Below, piece after piece: positions 27,735 to 33,932 of a stretch of DNA of 33,932 bases. The stretch covers positions 1-33,932 of the forward strand of contig JAGXGC010000028.1 of NCBI GenBank assembly GCA_024636935.1. Direction: 5' to 3'. The notes under the pieces were generated by a model. It was not told the DNA's origin. It made no database searches and saw nothing but the letters and a program-made list of their open reading frames with translations. A program made the position numbers and the translations under genes. Source of the stretch: Sideroxydans sp. (GTDB lineage: Bacteria; Pseudomonadota; Gammaproteobacteria; Burkholderiales; Gallionellaceae). How positions within the stretch are numbered: position 1 is the first letter of the stretch; every line of letters begins with the position of its first letter.

Positions 27735-27745
27735 GCTCATACCCC

Positions 27746-28057
27746 TTATGCAATCACTTCGCCGCTGGACTTGAAGATGCGCACTTTGCGCCCATCCTCC
27801 AGCTGCTTGATACCGACACGATCCGCCTTCTTTGTCGCCGCATTAAAAATGGCAACATTGGAGATGTGCATCGGCTTCTCGATTTCGACGATACCACCCG
27901 AGGTTCCCTTCATAGGATTCGGTTTTTGATGCTTCTTGACCTTATTGATGCCTGACACAACGACGTAGTCATCAGCCACCTTCATAACGTTGCCGCGATT
28001 GCCCTTGTCCTTGCCGGCGATCACGATCACATCATCATCTTTTTTAATCTTGCGCAT
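27746..28057 (-). CDS. rplX: 50S ribosomal protein L24
   Basis: Assembly-initiating large-subunit protein near the exit tunnel. 103 residues with a KOW motif at the start ([21 protein letters not shown]) and [23 protein letters not shown] middle (here [11 protein letters not shown]). Lies between rplN and rplE, standard spc order. Confidence 0.98.
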   Translation of the reverse strand: MRKIKKDDDVIVIAGKDKGNRGNVMKVADDYVVVSGINKVKKHQKPNPMKGTSGGIVEIEKPMHISNVAIFNAATKKADRVGIKQLEDGRKVRIFKSSGEVIA

Positions 28058-28077
28058 GATTTATCCTTATCCTTCCC

Positions 28078-28446
28078 TTACAGCACTTCAGGTGCCAGGG
28101 AAACGATCTTCATGAACTTCTCGTTACGCAGTTCACGCGTAACTGGTCCGAAGATGCGGGTGCCGATCGGCTCCAACTTGTTATTCAACAGTACGGCGGC
28201 ATTGCCATCGAACTTGATCAGAGAACCATCTGAACGACGAACGCCCTTAGCTGTACGAACAACAACTGCGCTGTAGACTTCGCCTTTTTTGACGCGTGAA
28301 CGCGGAGCAGCATCCTTGATGCTGACTTTGATCACATCGCCAACGCCAGCGTAGCGGCGCTTGGAACCACCCAACACCTTGATGCACATAACAGAGCGTG
28401 CGCCAGTGTTGTCAGCCACATTCAAAACAGACTGCATTTGTATCAT
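28078..28446 (-). CDS. rplN: 50S ribosomal protein L14
   Basis: Beta-barrel protein at the subunit interface (bridge B8) that also binds silencing factor RsfS. 122 residues: [33 protein letters not shown] and the end [15 protein letters not shown], the exact L14 length. First gene of the spc operon; it is preceded by its own promoter and an 85-base structured leader. GGAG lies seven bases before the ATG. Confidence 0.98.
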   Translation of the reverse strand: MIQMQSVLNVADNTGARSVMCIKVLGGSKRRYAGVGDVIKVSIKDAAPRSRVKKGEVYSAVVVRTAKGVRRSDGSLIKFDGNAAVLLNNKLEPIGTRIFGPVTRELRNEKFMKIVSLAPEVL

Positions 28447-28465
28447 TTTTAATCTCCAACTTATT

Positions 28466-28521
28466 CCGCCTGCGGCGGCTAGTTTTGGAACCCGTTCGGG
28501 TTAGGCCACCGCAAGCGGCGG
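28466..28521 (-). promoter_or_regulatory. Structured leader of rplN with alternative pairings
   Basis: Minus strand, three hairpins in order: CCGCCGC/GCGGTGG (28521-28515 with 28512-28506, one G-U pair), AACCC-GAAC-GGGTT (28502-28489), and CCGCC-GCA-GGCGG (28478-28466). The 7-mer CCGCCGC occurs twice, at 28521-28515 and 28478-28472, so the middle GCGGTGG can pair with either copy, but not both; pairing with the second copy breaks the third hairpin. This is an attenuator-like or protein-binding layout. The ribosome binding site is 10 bases further on and is not itself in the helices. Regulation is inferred. Confidence 0.5.
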
Positions 28522-28537
28522 TGAAACGAAGCCGCGC

Positions 28538-28566
28538 ATTCTATTCAGACTTGCACCATTGTGCAA
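28538..28566 (-). promoter_or_regulatory. spc operon promoter (before rplN)
   Basis: Minus strand: TTGCAC (28566-28561), 17-bp spacer, TAGAAT (28543-28538), then GCGCGGC. Both hexamers match sigma70 at five of six or close and the spacing is ideal; the GC-rich discriminator is typical of stringently controlled promoters. It sits in the 152-base gap between rpsQ and rplN, the exact S10/spc boundary of E. coli. The -35 is also in a small inverted repeat, TTGCAC/GTGCAA (28551-28566). Confidence 0.78.
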
Positions 28567-28598
28567 GCATAATTTTCAATTACGCGACCACGAATATA

Positions 28599-28844
28599 TC
28601 AATCAGCCTTAGCAACACGCCAAGCCTTGGTTTTAGACATTGGACGCATCTCTTCGATAGTCACCATATCGCCCTCATTACAGGCGTTGTCTGCATCGTG
28701 GGCGTGATATTTCTTGGAAACACGAACGATCTTGCCCAACACAGGGTGCTTAACCTTGCGTTCAACCAGAACCGTAACGGTCTTGTCCATTTTGTTGCTG
28801 ACGACGGTACCGGTCAGGGAGCGTTTCAGATTAGCTGCACTCAT
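28599..28844 (-). CDS. rpsQ: 30S ribosomal protein S17
   Basis: Early-assembling 16S rRNA-binding protein with an OB fold. 81 residues: [29 protein letters not shown] and [34 protein letters not shown] are typical. It overlaps rpmC by four bases (ATGA) and is the last gene of the S10 operon; no T-tailed terminator is seen after it, so read-through into the spc operon is likely. Confidence 0.98.
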   Translation of the reverse strand: MSAANLKRSLTGTVVSNKMDKTVTVLVERKVKHPVLGKIVRVSKKYHAHDADNACNEGDMVTIEEMRPMSKTKAWRVAKAD

Positions 28845-29035
28845 TGCTGCACACCTTTTTCTGTCAATACGGTTTTTACACGCGCTATATCACGGCGCAC
28901 CTTTTTTAACTGACTATTATTGGTCAGTTGCTGCGTTGCCAGTTGCATGCGCAGGCCAAATTGCGCCTTGCTCAACGACAGCAGTTCTTCATGCAACTCG
29001 ACTACAGACTTGCTCTTCAGTTCACTCGCACTCAT
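28841..29035 (-). CDS. rpmC: 50S ribosomal protein L29
   Basis: 64-residue, all-helical protein by the exit tunnel. [31 protein letters not shown] and [22 protein letters not shown] are clear L29 features. Starts two bases after the rplP stop and ends in an ATGA overlap with rpsQ. Confidence 0.98.
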   Translation of the reverse strand: MSASELKSKSVVELHEELLSLSKAQFGLRMQLATQQLTNNSQLKKVRRDIARVKTVLTEKGVQQ

Positions 29036-29037
29036 GA

Positions 29038-29454
29038 TTACGCTCCTACCTGTCTGACAACAAAAGTCGTCTCAAGCGGCAGCTTCGCAGAGGCCAGCTT
29101 GAACGCCTCACGCGCCAATGTTTCCGCCACACCGTCCATCTCATACAGCATCTTACCCGGCTGGATTTCGGCGACGTAGTACTCCGGATTACCCTTACCG
29201 TTACCCATACGAACTTCGGCAGGCTTCTTGGAGATCGGCTTATCCGGGAACACGCGGATCCAGATACGACCACCACGCTTGATGTGACGGGTCATTGCGC
29301 GACGAGCGGCTTCAATCTGACGTGCTGTCAGACGACCACGCCCAACGGCCTTAAGACCGAACTCACCAAAACTCACCTTGTTACCGCGTGTGGCGATGCC
29401 GGTATTACGGCCCTTTTGCTCCTTGCGGTACTTTCTTCTAGCTGGCTGTAGCAT
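29038..29454 (-). CDS. rplP: 50S ribosomal protein L16
   Basis: Protein of the A-site region of the large subunit. 138 residues: [78 protein letters not shown]. The gene start lies inside the end of rpsC, overlapping by 17 bases, so ribosomes may re-initiate from rpsC. Confidence 0.98.
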   Translation of the reverse strand: MLQPARRKYRKEQKGRNTGIATRGNKVSFGEFGLKAVGRGRLTARQIEAARRAMTRHIKRGGRIWIRVFPDKPISKKPAEVRMGNGKGNPEYYVAEIQPGKMLYEMDGVAETLAREAFKLASAKLPLETTFVVRQVGA

Positions 29455-30151
29455 GTTTTGCTCCCGACTTTCTTACTTTCTTCTCTGGCTCGGCAACAAC
29501 GGGAGCAGCAACTTCCTGCTGACCAGTATGGTCGCCCTTGTAAACCCAAACTTTGACACCAATGATGCCGAAGGTGGTTTTCGCTTCTGCGAAACCGTAG
29601 TCGATGTCAGCACGCAGCGTGTGCAATGGCACACGGCCTTCGCGATACCACTCAGTACGTGCGATCTCGATACCGTTCAAACGGCCAGCACTCATGATCT
29701 TGATGCCCTGGGCACCCAGACGCATAGCGTTCTGCATGGCACGCTTCATAGCGCGACGGAACATGATGCGCTTTTCGAGCTGTTGCGTGATTGACTCGGC
29801 GATCAATTGCGCATCCACTTCAGGCTTACGCACTTCTTCGATGTTCAAGCCCACATCAGGCAGACCCATACGCTTGCGCAGCTCAACGCGCAATTTTTCG
29901 ATGTCTTCGCCTTTCTTGCCGATCACCACACCCGGACGTGCAGTGTAGATGGTGATCTTTGCGTTCTTGGCAGGACGCTCGATGACGATCTTAGAAACAC
30001 CGGCACCAGCCAGTTTCTTCTTCAGATAATCGCGTACTTCGATGTCTTTATGCAGCAGATCTGCGAAGTTCTTGCTGTTGGAATACCACTTGGATGTCCA
30101 GTTCTTAGTGACGCTCAGACGGAAACCAATCGGATGAATTTTCTGACCCAT
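29438..30151 (-). CDS. rpsC: 30S ribosomal protein S3
   Basis: mRNA-entry protein of the small-subunit head, with mRNA helicase role. 237 residues: [18 protein letters not shown], type-2 KH domain with [15 protein letters not shown] (GKKG at 78-81), and C-terminal [35 protein letters not shown] basic extension ([14 protein letters not shown]) ends it. The frame can be read back to 30184, but only the ATG at 30151 gives the family N-terminus, and GGGAG lies eight bases upstream. Confidence 0.98.
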   Translation of the reverse strand: MGQKIHPIGFRLSVTKNWTSKWYSNSKNFADLLHKDIEVRDYLKKKLAGAGVSKIVIERPAKNAKITIYTARPGVVIGKKGEDIEKLRVELRKRMGLPDVGLNIEEVRKPEVDAQLIAESITQQLEKRIMFRRAMKRAMQNAMRLGAQGIKIMSAGRLNGIEIARTEWYREGRVPLHTLRADIDYGFAEAKTTFGIIGVKVWVYKGDHTGQQEVAAPVVAEPEKKVRKSGAKHATAS

Positions 30152-30153
30152 GC

Positions 30154-30483
30154 TTAGCTCCCGACGGTGATCGTTATGTGGCAAGTCTGCTTTTCAATGC
30201 TGGTTCCACGGCCTTTGGCGCGGGGAATCATGCGCTTGAGAGAAGCACCTTTGTCCACGTAGATGGTAGAAACCTTCAACTCATCGATGTCTGCACCGTC
30301 ATTATGCTCGGCATTGGCAATCGCGGAATCCAGCGCCTTCTTGATGATGGCGCCGCCCTTTTTTGGGCTGAAAGTCAAAATATTCAAGGCTTGCGCGACA
30401 GGCAGACCACGAATCTGATCTGCGACCAGACGCGCTTTTTGCGCCGACAAACGTACACCCCGGATGACTGCTGTTGTACTCAT
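30154..30483 (-). CDS. rplV: 50S ribosomal protein L22
   Basis: Exit-tunnel protein whose long loop lines the macrolide region. 109 residues from the ATG at 30483: [52 protein letters not shown], and the loop [22 protein letters not shown]. Tandem ATGs exist; AAGGAG lies two bases from the first and five from the second, so the second is favoured. Loop residues show no deletion of the erythromycin-resistance type. Confidence 0.96.
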   Translation of the reverse strand: MSTTAVIRGVRLSAQKARLVADQIRGLPVAQALNILTFSPKKGGAIIKKALDSAIANAEHNDGADIDELKVSTIYVDKGASLKRMIPRAKGRGTSIEKQTCHITITVGS

Positions 30484-30492
30484 CATCTCTCC

Positions 30493-30768
30493 TTATTTCT
30501 TCGCTTTTTTGTCAGCGACGTGGCCTTTGAAGGTGCGCGTCAGGGAAAACTCGCCCAGCTTGTGACCAACCATGTTCTCGGAGATGTAGACCGGAACATG
30601 AGCCTTGCCGTTATGCACGGCGATTGTGAGACCGACAAACTCAGGCAACACCGTAGAACGGCGGGACCAAGTTTTGACCGGGCGCTTGTCATTTGTTGCG
30701 CGAACCGTCTCGACCTTCTTAATCAGGTGCAGATCGACGAAAGGACCTTTTTTAATTGAACGTGCCAT
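30493..30768 (-). CDS. rpsS: 30S ribosomal protein S19
   Basis: Head protein binding 16S rRNA with S13. 91 residues with [44 protein letters not shown] and [15 protein letters not shown]; exact family pattern. Lies between rplB and rplV. Confidence 0.98.
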   Translation of the reverse strand: MARSIKKGPFVDLHLIKKVETVRATNDKRPVKTWSRRSTVLPEFVGLTIAVHNGKAHVPVYISENMVGHKLGEFSLTRTFKGHVADKKAKK

Positions 30769-30781
30769 TCTGATTTACCCC

Positions 30782-31609
30782 TTAAGCCTTGAAGCGACGA
30801 CGCACGATCATGTTCGTAGTGCGCTTGTTTCTGCGAGTACGGAAGCCCTTGGCAGGTGTGCCCCACGGACTAACAGGGTGACGACCCGCTGCAGTCTTAC
30901 CCTCACCACCACCATGTGGGTGATCGACTGGGTTCATCACCACACCACGAACCGTCGGACGTATACCGCGCCAGCGATTGGCACCGGCCTTACCGATGGA
31001 ACGCAGAGCATGCTCGGAATTGCCAACTTCGCCCAAAGTTGCCTTGCAATCGATGTGAACCTTGCGGATCTCACCGGAACGCAGACGCAATTGCGCGTAG
31101 CTGCCTTCACGCGCCAGCAACTGCACGGCCGCACCAGCGGAACGAGCCAGCTGAGCACCCTTGCCTGGCAACATCTCGATAGCGTGGATGGTTGAACCCA
31201 CCGGAATGTTGCGCAGAGGCAGGGCATTACCCGCCTTGATCGGCGCTTCAGATCCACTTATCAGCTCTGCGCCGGCAGAGATACCTTTAGGGGCAATGAT
31301 GTAACGACGTTCACCATCCGCGTACAAAAGCAAAGCCAAGTGCGCAGTACGGTTTGGGTCATATTCCAAACGCTCAACCTTGGCCGGTATGCCGTCCTTG
31401 TTGCGCTTGAAGTCAACCAAACGATAATGCTTCTTGTGCCCACCACCCATATGACGGGTAGTGATGTGACCATTGTTGTTACGACCCGCGGTACGTGTCT
31501 TCTTTTCCAGCAAAGCAGCAACGGGTTTACCCTTATGCAATTCTTTGTTGACTACACGAACAACAGAACGTGTACCCGGTGATGTTGGTTTGAGTTTAAT
31601 CAGTGCCAT
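30782..31609 (-). CDS. rplB: 50S ribosomal protein L2
   Basis: Primary 23S rRNA binder needed for subunit joining and peptidyl transferase structure. 275 residues: [36 protein letters not shown], and the C-terminal [15 protein letters not shown] containing the conserved histidine near the catalytic centre. Ends [18 protein letters not shown]. Standard position between rplW and rpsS. Confidence 0.99.
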   Translation of the reverse strand: MALIKLKPTSPGTRSVVRVVNKELHKGKPVAALLEKKTRTAGRNNNGHITTRHMGGGHKKHYRLVDFKRNKDGIPAKVERLEYDPNRTAHLALLLYADGERRYIIAPKGISAGAELISGSEAPIKAGNALPLRNIPVGSTIHAIEMLPGKGAQLARSAGAAVQLLAREGSYAQLRLRSGEIRKVHIDCKATLGEVGNSEHALRSIGKAGANRWRGIRPTVRGVVMNPVDHPHGGGEGKTAAGRHPVSPWGTPAKGFRTRRNKRTTNMIVRRRFKA

Positions 31610-31612
31610 GTT

Positions 31613-31927
31613 TTACCCCTGCTCGCTTGCGGCAAAGTTGATCTCCTGACCAGCAGCCAGACAAACGTAGGCTTTTTTCCAGTCCTTGCGGCTGCCCATG
31701 TAACGGCCAAAGCGCTTCTGCTTGCCCTTTACATTGCTGATCTGCACGCTATCAACGGTCACATTGAACAACTTCTCGACTGCCGCCTTAACTTCTGGCT
31801 TGGTGGCATCGGAAGCTACACGGAAAATAACCTGCTCGTTCTTTTCAGCAACGAATGTGGCCTTTTCTGAGATCTGCGGCGCCAGCAGAATGTGCAACAG
31901 GCGCTCTTCGATGTTCTTGGTCGTCAT
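31613..31927 (-). CDS. rplW: 50S ribosomal protein L23
   Basis: Exit-tunnel protein that docks trigger factor and SRP. 104 residues: [27 protein letters not shown], then [36 protein letters not shown]. The conserved surface Glu of the trigger-factor site is present in the SEKAT block region. Its ATG overlaps the rplD stop (ATGA). Confidence 0.98.
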   Translation of the reverse strand: MTTKNIEERLLHILLAPQISEKATFVAEKNEQVIFRVASDATKPEVKAAVEKLFNVTVDSVQISNVKGKQKRFGRYMGSRKDWKKAYVCLAAGQEINFAASEQG

Positions 31928-32550
31928 GCCAGCATCTCCTCAATTTTGGCGATCGCATTGCGGGTGACCAGTACATTCGGGAAACGAACCAGACTGACGG
32001 GATCAGCCTGATGCGCCTCAAGTACCAGCACATTAGGCAGGTTGCGTGAAGCCAGATACATGTTCTCGTCGATACTGTCAGTGATGATCAAGACACGAGC
32101 ATCTTTCAGACCCATGCTATTGATCTTATCAGCCAACAACTTGGTCTTCGGTGCATCAACAGACAGACCATCCAACACGCTCAAACGGCCTTCGCTCACC
32201 AGCTTTGACAAGATAGAAGCCAGACCTGCGCGATACATCTTGCGGTTGATCTTATGCGAATAGTTTTGATCGGGCTGGTTCGGGAAAATCTTACCACCAC
32301 CACGCCACAGCGGACTGGAGGCGCGACCGGCACGCGCACGGCCCGTACCTTTTTGCGCGAATGGCTTATGCGTAGATTTAGCAATCTCGCTGCGCCCCTT
32401 CTGTTTGCTGTTTGAAGAGCGAGCATTCGCTTGATATGCCACAACCAACTGATGAACCAGCGCTTCGTTGTACTCGCGACCGAATAGGTCGTCGGAAGCG
32501 TCCATGCTCTTACCAGCTTTGCCGTTTTCGTTGATAACTTTGAGTTCCAT
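31924..32550 (-). CDS. rplD: 50S ribosomal protein L4
   Basis: Tunnel-lining large-subunit protein; in E. coli it also represses the S10 operon via the leader. 208 residues with [46 protein letters not shown], the extended tunnel loop, and [27 protein letters not shown]. The S10 leader here is only about 73 bases, so E. coli-style L4 control is doubtful. Overlaps rplC by one base (TAATG). Confidence 0.98.
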   Translation of the reverse strand: MELKVINENGKAGKSMDASDDLFGREYNEALVHQLVVAYQANARSSNSKQKGRSEIAKSTHKPFAQKGTGRARAGRASSPLWRGGGKIFPNQPDQNYSHKINRKMYRAGLASILSKLVSEGRLSVLDGLSVDAPKTKLLADKINSMGLKDARVLIITDSIDENMYLASRNLPNVLVLEAHQADPVSLVRFPNVLVTRNAIAKIEEMLA

Positions 32551-33194
32551 TATGCCCCCGCCTTCACTGCCGGACGTACGATCACATCGCCGCCTGGCGC
32601 GCCCGGAACGGCACCACGCACCAGAATCAACTGGCGCTCAGCATCGATACGAACGATCTGGAGATTTTGAACAGTGCGCTGCGCGTCGCCAAGATGACCC
32701 GTCATACGCTTACCTGGGAACACGCGACCGGGATCCTGCGCCATACCGATAGAACCCGGCACGTTGTGCGACTTGGAGTTACCGTGCGTTGCGCGGCCTG
32801 ATTTAAAGTGATGACGCTTGATGGTACCGGCATAACCTTTACCGATCGTCACGCCCGTCACATCAACCTTCTGGCCGACTTGAAACAGATCGACACCCAC
32901 GCTACCGCCGACCGTCAGGCTGGCCAGTTGCTCAGGTGAAGCTGTGAATTCTTTGAGAATACTACCCGCTTCAACACCCGCCTTGGCGAAGTGCCCTGCA
33001 GCTGCTTTAGTTACACGACTGGCGCGACGCGTACCGAACGCGACTTGCACAGCACTGTAACCATCAGTGGGAGCGGTTTTGATCTGGGTGACACGATTGT
33101 TGGACACGTCCAGCACTGTCACCGGCAACGATGAACCATCGTCGGTGAATATGCGGGTCATGCCAATCTTGCGACCGACAAGTCCTAAGCTCAT
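32550..33194 (-). CDS. rplC: 50S ribosomal protein L3
   Basis: Early-binding large-subunit protein reaching towards the peptidyl-transferase centre. 214 residues: [57 protein letters not shown] and [18 protein letters not shown]. Gln153 corresponds to Gln150 of E. coli L3, the target of the PrmB methylase. Follows rpsJ after 80 bases, a longer gap than most in the cluster. Confidence 0.98.
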   Translation of the reverse strand: MSLGLVGRKIGMTRIFTDDGSSLPVTVLDVSNNRVTQIKTAPTDGYSAVQVAFGTRRASRVTKAAAGHFAKAGVEAGSILKEFTASPEQLASLTVGGSVGVDLFQVGQKVDVTGVTIGKGYAGTIKRHHFKSGRATHGNSKSHNVPGSIGMAQDPGRVFPGKRMTGHLGDAQRTVQNLQIVRIDAERQLILVRGAVPGAPGGDVIVRPAVKAGA

Positions 33195-33214
33195 TTCATT
33201 TCCTTTTATTAAGG

Positions 33215-33236
33215 GGCTGACTTCAATTGGTCAGCC
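33215..33236 (-). other. Hairpin in the rpsJ-rplC spacer
   Basis: GGCTGAC (33215-33221) pairs with GTCAGCC (33230-33236) around an 8-base loop, about 20 bases before the rplC ATG. There is no T-run after it on the minus strand, so it is not an intrinsic terminator. It could mark an RNA-processing or protein-binding site in this 80-base spacer. Confidence 0.4.
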
Positions 33237-33274
33237 GATTCAACTACCAATACTGCTACTACAAAAACTGCGAA

Positions 33275-33586
33275 TTACTGCAACTTAATCTCTACATCAA
33301 CGCCAGCCGGCAGATCCAGCTTCATCAGCGCATCCACTGTCTTGTCAGTAGGGTCGATGATGTCCATCAGACGCAAATGTGTACGAATTTCGAATTGATC
33401 GCGCGAAGTCTTATTCACGTGCGGGGAACGCAACACGTCGAAGCGCTCGATCTTGGTCGGCAACGGAACCGGGCCTTTTACTACAGCGCCTGTGCGCTTG
33501 GCTGTGTCCACGATCTGCAGCGCAGATTGGTCGATAAGACGATAGTCGAACGCCTTCAGGCGAATGCGAATTTTTTGACTTTGCAT
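33275..33586 (-). CDS. rpsJ: 30S ribosomal protein S10
   Basis: Head protein that also acts as NusE in antitermination with NusB and NusG. 103 residues, the exact family length: [41 protein letters not shown] and [20 protein letters not shown]. First gene of the S10 operon, downstream of its own promoter; the ribosome binding site (AGAGAAG) is modest. Confidence 0.98.
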   Translation of the reverse strand: MQSQKIRIRLKAFDYRLIDQSALQIVDTAKRTGAVVKGPVPLPTKIERFDVLRSPHVNKTSRDQFEIRTHLRLMDIIDPTDKTVDALMKLDLPAGVDVEIKLQ

Positions 33587-33605
33587 AATCTTCTCTTACA
33601 TCTAA

Positions 33606-33619
33606 GCGGCTATAGCCGC
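33606..33619 (-). other. Leader hairpin of rpsJ
   Basis: GCGGCTATAGCCGC is a perfect palindrome (5-bp stem, TATA loop) that ends 19 bases before the rpsJ ATG in the roughly 73-base leader. It is the only clear helix there and may be all that exists of a control element. Confidence 0.45.
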
Positions 33620-33665
33620 GGTTTAAAGAACGAAAATCGCGTGGACCTGCCACACGAGGGCGCGC

Positions 33666-33694
33666 ATTGTATGCTTACTCGATAATCTTTGCAA
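33666..33694 (-). promoter_or_regulatory. S10 operon promoter (before rpsJ)
   Basis: Minus strand: TTGCAA (33694-33689), 17-bp spacer, TACAAT (33671-33666), then GCGCGCCC. The near-consensus hexamers, ideal spacing and GC-rich discriminator closely mirror the promoter before rplN. It lies directly after the tuf terminator, so the S10 operon is separated from tuf. Predicted start about 33659. Confidence 0.78.
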
Positions 33695-33697
33695 CAA

Positions 33698-33733
33698 AAC
33701 AATAAAACGTGCGATCACGCACGTTTTATTGTT
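33698..33733 (-). terminator. Terminator of tuf
   Basis: A perfect 16-bp inverted repeat, 33698-33713 with 33718-33733, core ACGTGCG/CGCACGT, ATCA loop. On the minus strand the 3' arm is followed by TTGTTTTGTT. It starts 16 bases past the tuf stop and ends four bases before the S10 promoter. Confidence 0.9.
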
Positions 33734-33748
33734 CTTACTATTATTTTA

Positions 33749-33932
33749 TTACTCGATAACCTTAGCGACCACACCGGCGCCGACAGTACGGCCACCTTCG
33801 CGAATCGCGAAACGCAGACCTTCTTCCATCGCGATCGGGTTGATCAGGTTCACAGTGATCGACACGTTGTCGCCAGGCATCACCATCTCGGTACCTGCTG
33901 GCAGCTCAACCGCACCTGTCACGTCAGTCGTA
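33749..33932 (-). CDS. tuf: Elongation factor Tu, C-terminal 60 residues (runs off window)
   Basis: Delivers aminoacyl-tRNA to the ribosome. Only the end of domain 3 is seen: [34 protein letters not shown] and the stop-proximal [13 protein letters not shown], diagnostic of EF-Tu. The TAA stop is at 33751-33749. Placement upstream of rpsJ is the usual str/S10 junction, but a strong terminator separates the two here. Confidence 0.97.
   Translation of the reverse strand, partial: TTDVTGAVELPAGTEMVMPGDNVSITVNLINPIAMEEGLRFAIREGGRTVGAGVVAKVIE

Noticed and set aside
28599..28601. Intrinsic terminator for the S10 operon after rpsQ
   Set aside because: The small TTGCAC/GTGCAA repeat and leader hairpins downstream are not followed by T-runs; no terminator is supported.
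30152..30184. 11-codon extension of rpsC
   Set aside because: Overlaps the end of rplV and precedes the invariant MGQKIHP start with its own GGGAG.

Overview
This window reads as a chromosomal core region of a betaproteobacterium, most likely a Nitrosomonadales/Gallionellaceae-type lineage. The class assignment rests on the gene orders pcnB-folK-dNK-panB-panC-panD and PerM-hda divergent from purMN, a GreB with an acidic N-terminal extension, and the S10/spc/alpha ribosomal order. The family-level guess rests on protein wording and a Cys4 zinc-type S4, and is less certain. Almost all sequence is coding; the longest gene-free stretches are about 150-165 bases and carry promoters, hairpins or terminators.

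Layout. (a) 1-138: the left end of an IS3-family insertion sequence, cut by the window edge, sitting directly against half of what looks like the panD terminator. (b) 4789-174, minus strand: a compact operon from an extended -10 promoter, pcnB (RNA polyadenylation), folK (folate), a deoxynucleoside kinase, and panB, panC, panD (pantothenate); panD also has its own candidate promoter. (c) 7974-4786, minus: a PerM/AI-2E-type membrane protein overlapping hda (replication control), then an uncharacterised outer-membrane beta-barrel protein, a terminator and a HAD phosphatase. (d) 8037-12859, plus: purM-purN, two tandem DUF3108-type proteins and an RsmB/NOP-type RNA methyltransferase with almost no spacing. 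(e) 16423-12910, minus: YajR-like MFS transporter, ssb, greB and a ChaA-type cation/proton antiporter. (f) 16588-19941, plus: uvrA followed at zero distance by a secreted PR-1/CAP-domain protein, then a strong bidirectional terminator. (g) 33932-20007, minus: the end of tuf, a 16-bp terminator, then 29 genes, rpsJ to rplQ, including secY and rpoA. Infactor gene infA is absent from its common place between secY and rpmJ.

The ribosomal cluster appears to be driven by at least three promoters: before rpsJ (TTGCAA-17-TACAAT), before rplN (TTGCAC-17-TAGAAT) and, less surely, before rpsM (TTGAGT-18-TAGAAT). The first two have GC-rich discriminators, as expected of stringently controlled promoters. 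The rplN leader carries two identical 7-mers that compete for one partner, giving an attenuator-like choice of folds.

No wholly new multi-gene system such as a defence island or CRISPR array is visible. The most unusual items are: a DUF3108 protein whose N-terminus looks like TonB (an SxxxH transmembrane anchor plus a Pro/Ala-rich spacer), next to a secreted DUF3108 paralogue; a plant-PR-1-like six-cysteine CAP protein coupled to uvrA; the alternative-fold rplN leader; and an IS insertion that seems to have split the panD terminator.
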